Shown piece after piece: positions 60,203 through 64,000 of a stretch of DNA of 64,000 nt. The stretch comes from Chitinophaga oryzae (GTDB lineage: Bacteria; Bacteroidota; Bacteroidia; Chitinophagales; Chitinophagaceae): positions 2,480,001 to 2,544,000 of the forward strand of contig NZ_CP051204.2 in NCBI RefSeq assembly GCF_012516375.2. The letters run 5' to 3'. The notes below the pieces were generated by a model that was not told where the DNA came from, made no database searches, and worked only from the letters and a program-made list of their open reading frames with translations. Both the position numbers and the translations under genes were made by a program. The stretch's first letter is position 1. Each line of letters begins with the position of its first letter.

Positions 60203-61408
60203 ATGGAACAGGAACAAATGACAGCCTTACTGGAGAAATTTGCCGCCGGCATTACGCTGACGGAGCAGGAGCAACAGGCCTTTACACAATACATGGCCAC
60301 CTTGCCGGAAGAGCAATATCGTGCGCTAATGGACCGCTACGAGCAGGTGGTGCTACTGGCGCCGTCCACTCCGGAGCCGGACCTGCAGCTGCTGGCACAG
60401 GTAAGGGAGAAAATAGCTGTGCTGGAAACGGAACCCCGACCGGTAATAGGCTGGTGGCGCTACGCCGCGGCGGCTGCCGTACTGATGGGCGTGTTCTCCA
60501 CCGGATGGTATTTTCTGAACAGCCGACACAAAGCGACGGATACTGTTGAACAGGCGGACCAGCTGTCCCGGCACGATATTGCCCCTGGCGGCAACAAAGC
60601 GGTGCTCACGCTGGCCAACGGCAGCACTGTGGTGCTGGACGATGCGGCCAACGGCACCATCGGTCAGCAGGGTGCAGTAAAGGTCATCAAACTCAATAAC
60701 GGTCAGCTGGCCTACACCGGCGCCGGAACGGCGGCCGACGTGAAGGTGTTATATAACACCATCGCCACGCCCCGCGGCGGCCAGTACCAGGTGGTACTGC
60801 CCGACGGTAGTAAAGTGTGGCTCAATGCCGCTTCCTCCCTGCGTTTCCCGGTCAGTTTCCGGGAAGATAGCCGCGAGGTGGAGCTCAGCGGAGAAGCTTA
60901 TTTTGAAATCGCCGGCATTACCGCCGCTTCAAAAAACGGCGGCACGCACAAACGCCCTTTCCGCGTGAAAACAGGCGATATGGCCGTGGAAGTGCTGGGC
61001 ACCCACTTCAATATCGCTGGCTATAGCGACGAAAAGGCTATCAGGACCACCCTCACCGAAGGATCGGTGAAACTGGTGAAGGGCAACGCCAGCACCCTGA
61101 TCCGCCCCGGCGATCAGGGCATCCTGGACAACAACGCGGCCGCCTTTAAAGTGGTGCCTGCCAACGTAGAAGAAGTGCTGGCCTGGAAAAACGGGTATTT
61201 TCTTTTTGATAAGGCAGATATACAAGCCGTTATGCGGCAGGTAGCCCGCTGGTACGATGTGGAGGTAGCCTTCGAAGGTACGCCCACCGCCCGCGAGTTC
61301 GTGGGCACCATCAGCCGGCAGGAACCGCTGTCGAAAGTATTGCGCCTGCTGGAGTTAAGTCATGTACACTTTAAAGTGGAAGGAAGGAAAATTATTGTCG
61401 TCTCTTAA
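60203..61408 (+). CDS. FecR-like anti-sigma factor
   Basis: A 401-residue inner-membrane protein with one transmembrane helix (about 90-110, WWRYAAAAAVLMGVFSTGWYF), FecR domain (NTIATPRGGQYQVVLPDGSK, FEIAGITAASKNG then VEVLGTHFNIAGY) and a DUF4974-type C-terminus (IQAVMRQVARWYDVEVAFEG). It links the SusC receptor to the sigma factor. Confidence 0.9.
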   Translation: MEQEQMTALLEKFAAGITLTEQEQQAFTQYMATLPEEQYRALMDRYEQVVLLAPSTPEPDLQLLAQVREKIAVLETEPRPVIGWWRYAAAAAVLMGVFSTGWYFLNSRHKATDTVEQADQLSRHDIAPGGNKAVLTLANGSTVVLDDAANGTIGQQGAVKVIKLNNGQLAYTGAGTAADVKVLYNTIATPRGGQYQVVLPDGSKVWLNAASSLRFPVSFREDSREVELSGEAYFEIAGITAASKNGGTHKRPFRVKTGDMAVEVLGTHFNIAGYSDEKAIRTTLTEGSVKLVKGNASTLIRPGDQGILDNNAAAFKVVPANVEEVLAWKNGYFLFDKADIQAVMRQVARWYDVEVAFEGTPTAREFVGTISRQEPLSKVLRLLELSHVHFKVEGRKIIVVS

Positions 61409-61481
61409 ATAAAAAAACATCAACCAAACCGGCAGTTATGAACAAAAGCCCGTGAACAATGAACTGCCCGGAAAATAAAAA

Positions 61482-61509
61482 ACCAGGAGCGCTTGGACCC
61501 GCCCCTGGT
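61482..61509 (+). other. Hairpin in the leader of the second SusC gene
   Basis: Stem ACCAGG/CCTGGT (61482-61487, 61504-61509) with partial extra pairing inside. It lies in the 180-bp gap between FecR and SusC, like the hairpin at 26865 in the other set. Confidence 0.3.
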
Positions 61510-61587
61510 GGATTATTGCCGGGAGATTATCAACCAATGTTTCCGCTAAGATCAATTGATTATTTAATTCCCTAACACAACAAATGT

Positions 61588-64000
61588 ATGCATTCCCTTC
61601 GTTATGCAAAAGCTTCGCCACCAAAGGGGCTTTTAGTCAGTAAAAGTCTGCTTATTATGAAATTGACCGCACTGTTACTACTGGTGGCCTTTTTACAGGT
61701 AAATGCCACCGGCTATTCCCAGTCCATCAGCCTCTCGGGAAAGAAGATGCCGCTGGATAAAGTTTTCAGGGCCATCGAACACCAGAGCAATTACCGGTTC
61801 TTTTACGATTACCGGGAACTGAAAACATCATTGCCCATAGACGCTGATTTCCGCAAGGCCTCCCTCCAGGACGTGCTTACCGCTATCCTGAAAGGCCAGC
61901 CCTTTACCTTCACGATCGAAGATAAAATGATCGTTGTCGCCCGCAAACCGGAACCACCAGCCGCTCCCGCTGTAACGACAGTCGTGCCGGCCGATATCCG
62001 CGGTACGGTGAAAGACGAACAGGGCAACCCCGTCCCCGGCGTGTCCGTCGGTGTAGTGGGCACCGCCCGCGGCACCATTACCGACGCCCAAGGCGCTTTT
62101 GTGCTCAGGGCCAACGCCGGCGAAACGCTGAAATTCAGCATCCTCGGCTACAAGCCTTATACCGTCCAGGTAGGGACAGACAACACGCTCAACGTAGTGC
62201 TGCATCCCGAAGCCAGCGCTATCAGCGAAGTGGTGGTGGTAGGTTACGGCACGCAGAAAAAATCACAGCTCATCGGATCGGTATCGCAGATCAACGCGGA
62301 AAAAGTCAATAACCGGACGGTACCGCAACTGTCCAACGCCCTCACCGGCCAGATGCCCGGCGTAACGGTGATACAGCGCTCCGGCAGGCCCGGCGCCGCC
62401 GGCGGCGAAATACAGGTACGCGGCGTAGGCTCCTTCGGCGCAGGCCCCGGCGCCCTCATCCTCGTGGATGGGATACCGGTCAACTCCTTCAACGATGTAA
62501 ATCCCAATGATGTGGAAGCAGTGTCCGTGCTGAAAGACGCCTCTTCCGCCGCCATCTATGGCGCCCGCGCGGCCAACGGGGTGATACTCATCACCACCAA
62601 ATCCGGCAGCGCCACCGGTAAACTGAAAGTGAACTATAACGGTTACGTGGGTACGCAGAAGCCGACGGCATTGCCGCAATCGGTGAACTCATGGGAGTTT
62701 GCACAGGCCATGAATGAAGCTGTGCCAGGGTCCTATTCTGAAGCGGAGATACAACAGTTTAAAGATGGCAGCAATCCGGATAACTATCCCAACTCCAATT
62801 TCTACAAGGACTTCTTTAAACCCTATGGCATCCAAACAGGCCATAATATCTCCCTGGCCAATGGCAACCAGATTAGCCAATACCAGCTGTCTTTCGGGTA
62901 TATCCGGCAGAACGGCATCGTGGCCCGCAATAGCTACGACCGCTATAACGTGCGCTTAAACCTGCTCACCAATATCACCCGTAAGCTGAAGCTTACTACG
63001 CGCATCGCCTCTTCGCTGTCCACCACCAACGAGCCGGCGCCACCGGCCACGCTGGATTTCAACAACATGCTCGACATGATCGGCCAGGTAGTGCGGTATT
63101 CCCCGATATATCCCATCCGCATGAGCAACGGCGACTGGGGCGTGGGCATCAACGGCAAAGGTACACCTGTGTCCAACCTGGAAAGTGAGTCTTTCTACAA
63201 GGAAAAAGGAATAGACCTGAACGGTAACCTGCGGCTGGACTGGAACGTGGTGGAGGGACTGAAACTCTCTGCGGTAGGCGGCGGATATATCAATTACGGC
63301 GATAACAAACGTTTCCTCGCCTCACAGTATCTCAATAACATCACCACATTAGGACCGTCTACCTTAACGCAGGGCAACCGCAATTCCAATTATAAAACCA
63401 TGCAGGCGCTGGCGGAATACAATAAGCGGCTGGATAAGCACAGCTTTACCGTGCTGGGTGGTTACTCTTTTGAAGAGTTTGTGATCGACTCTGTGAGCGC
63501 TTTCCGCCGGAACTTCCCCGGTAATACGCTGACGTCCATCAACCTGGGATCTGCCGACGGTCAGACCAATGACGGCGGCGCTGCTGCCTGGGCTTTGTCT
63601 TCTTTCTTCGGCCGTCTGCAGTACAACTTCAACAGTAAATATTTCGCAGAAGGGGTGTTGCGTTATGATGGCTCTTCCCGCTTTCCTGCCACCAAAAAAT
63701 ATGCGTTCTTCCCCGCAATGGCGCTCGGTTGGCGCATCTCCGAAGAACCATTTATGAAGGATAATGTAAAATGGGTGGATGAACTGAAAGTAAAAGCCTC
63801 CCGTGGTACGCTGGGCAACCAGAACATCGCCAACTACGGCTGGCAGAACATCATGAACGCAGGCACGAAATACAATTACAGCTTCGGCGACCAGGTGGCT
63901 ACGGGCGTGACGCTGGTAGATCTCGCGGATCCTACGCTCCGCTGGGAGTCTACCCGCTCTACCGATGTAGGGGTGGACTTCACGCTCTTACGCGGACTGC
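61588..64000 (+). CDS. SusC/RagA-type TonB-dependent receptor, 5' part
   Basis: Open to the right edge, at least 804 residues. Order: leader of about 25 residues plus signal peptide (from ATG 61588, or MKLTALLLL at 61657), STN domain (ISLSGKKMPLDKVFRAIEHQ), carboxypeptidase-regulatory domain (VPADIRGTVKDEQGNPVPGV), TonB-box region, and plug with the SusC signatures VVVVGYGTQKKSQLIGSVSQ and VSVLKDASSAAIYGARAANG. A SusD gene would be expected just outside the window. The STN domain connects it to the FecR/FecI pair. Confidence 0.92.
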   Translation, partial: MHSLRYAKASPPKGLLVSKSLLIMKLTALLLLVAFLQVNATGYSQSISLSGKKMPLDKVFRAIEHQSNYRFFYDYRELKTSLPIDADFRKASLQDVLTAILKGQPFTFTIEDKMIVVARKPEPPAAPAVTTVVPADIRGTVKDEQGNPVPGVSVGVVGTARGTITDAQGAFVLRANAGETLKFSILGYKPYTVQVGTDNTLNVVLHPEASAISEVVVVGYGTQKKSQLIGSVSQINAEKVNNRTVPQLSNALTGQMPGVTVIQRSGRPGAAGGEIQVRGVGSFGAGPGALILVDGIPVNSFNDVNPNDVEAVSVLKDASSAAIYGARAANGVILITTKSGSATGKLKVNYNGYVGTQKPTALPQSVNSWEFAQAMNEAVPGSYSEAEIQQFKDGSNPDNYPNSNFYKDFFKPYGIQTGHNISLANGNQISQYQLSFGYIRQNGIVARNSYDRYNVRLNLLTNITRKLKLTTRIASSLSTTNEPAPPATLDFNNMLDMIGQVVRYSPIYPIRMSNGDWGVGINGKGTPVSNLESESFYKEKGIDLNGNLRLDWNVVEGLKLSAVGGGYINYGDNKRFLASQYLNNITTLGPSTLTQGNRNSNYKTMQALAEYNKRLDKHSFTVLGGYSFEEFVIDSVSAFRRNFPGNTLTSINLGSADGQTNDGGAAAWALSSFFGRLQYNFNSKYFAEGVLRYDGSSRFPATKKYAFFPAMALGWRISEEPFMKDNVKWVDELKVKASRGTLGNQNIANYGWQNIMNAGTKYNYSFGDQVATGVTLVDLADPTLRWESTRSTDVGVDFTLLRGL

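Overview
The window looks like the chromosome of a soil or rhizosphere Bacteroidota, most likely Chitinophaga or a close relative. The support is two FecI/FecR/TonB-receptor regulatory sets, three LytTR-type signalling systems, a Bacteroidota-type FtsX permease, Nramp-PxpABC genes, many lipoprotein signal peptides, an almost complete lack of Shine-Dalgarno sequences, and a terpene-cyclase remnant. No phage, CRISPR array, rRNA operon or intact insertion sequence was seen. There is one tRNA (Pro, CGG).

Layout. 0-5.8 kb: ordinary genes (partial RibD/DHFR-like reductase, HEAT-repeat protein, FtsX-type permease, DUF4256, small secreted proteins). 5.9-9.1 kb: a compact operon of two PhlG-like C-C hydrolases around an MFS exporter, below a Crp/Fnr-like regulator. 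9.3-15.3 kb: a YceI lipoprotein, then a type I peptide secretion set (TolC, divergent C39-peptidase ABC transporter, HlyD). 15.3-20.8 kb: 5-oxoprolinase genes pxpB-pxpC-pxpA with an Nramp-like transporter, a divergent MocR regulator, and a small glutaredoxin-like protein. 20.9-24.9 kb: LytS/LytTR pair, a haem/P460 cytochrome with a lipoprotein, and the 3' half of a terpene cyclase. 25-31.2 kb: sigma/anti-sigma/TonB receptor/lipoprotein set. 31.3-39.2 kb: a visibly AT-richer accessory stretch holding erythromycin-esterase-like, phosphoribosyltransferase, alpha/beta-hydrolase, MBL-fold, SDR, sigma, AraC and SnoaL-like genes. It also carries a truncated DUF302 gene, a possible IS3 trace and the N-terminal stub of a tyrosine recombinase, and it ends at tRNA-Pro. 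39.3-48.2 kb: AraC regulator, peptide deformylase, a membrane LytTR regulator, and a TonB receptor/beta-helix/dihaem cytochrome set. 48.4-56.1 kb: an AT-richer peptide natural-product locus. 56.2-64 kb: LytS/LytTR pair, a second erythromycin-esterase homologue, and a second FecI/FecR/SusC set that runs off the right edge.

The most interesting region is 48.4-56.1 kb. It encodes a 79-residue double-glycine peptide precursor with a six-cysteine core, a VKOR-thioredoxin fusion with a dead C39-like domain, a two-domain glycosyltransferase, a reduced LanC-like protein, a PAPS-type sulfotransferase, a TlpA-like thioredoxin lipoprotein and an APS kinase (PAPS supply) broken by one apparent base deletion. 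Together they suggest a disulfide-rich, glycosylated and/or sulfated secreted peptide. The C39 ABC/HlyD/TolC exporter at 10-15 kb is a possible secretion route. The parts resemble the RaxX/RaxST/RaxB logic of Xanthomonas, but the gene set is different. All functional statements here are inference from family membership and context.
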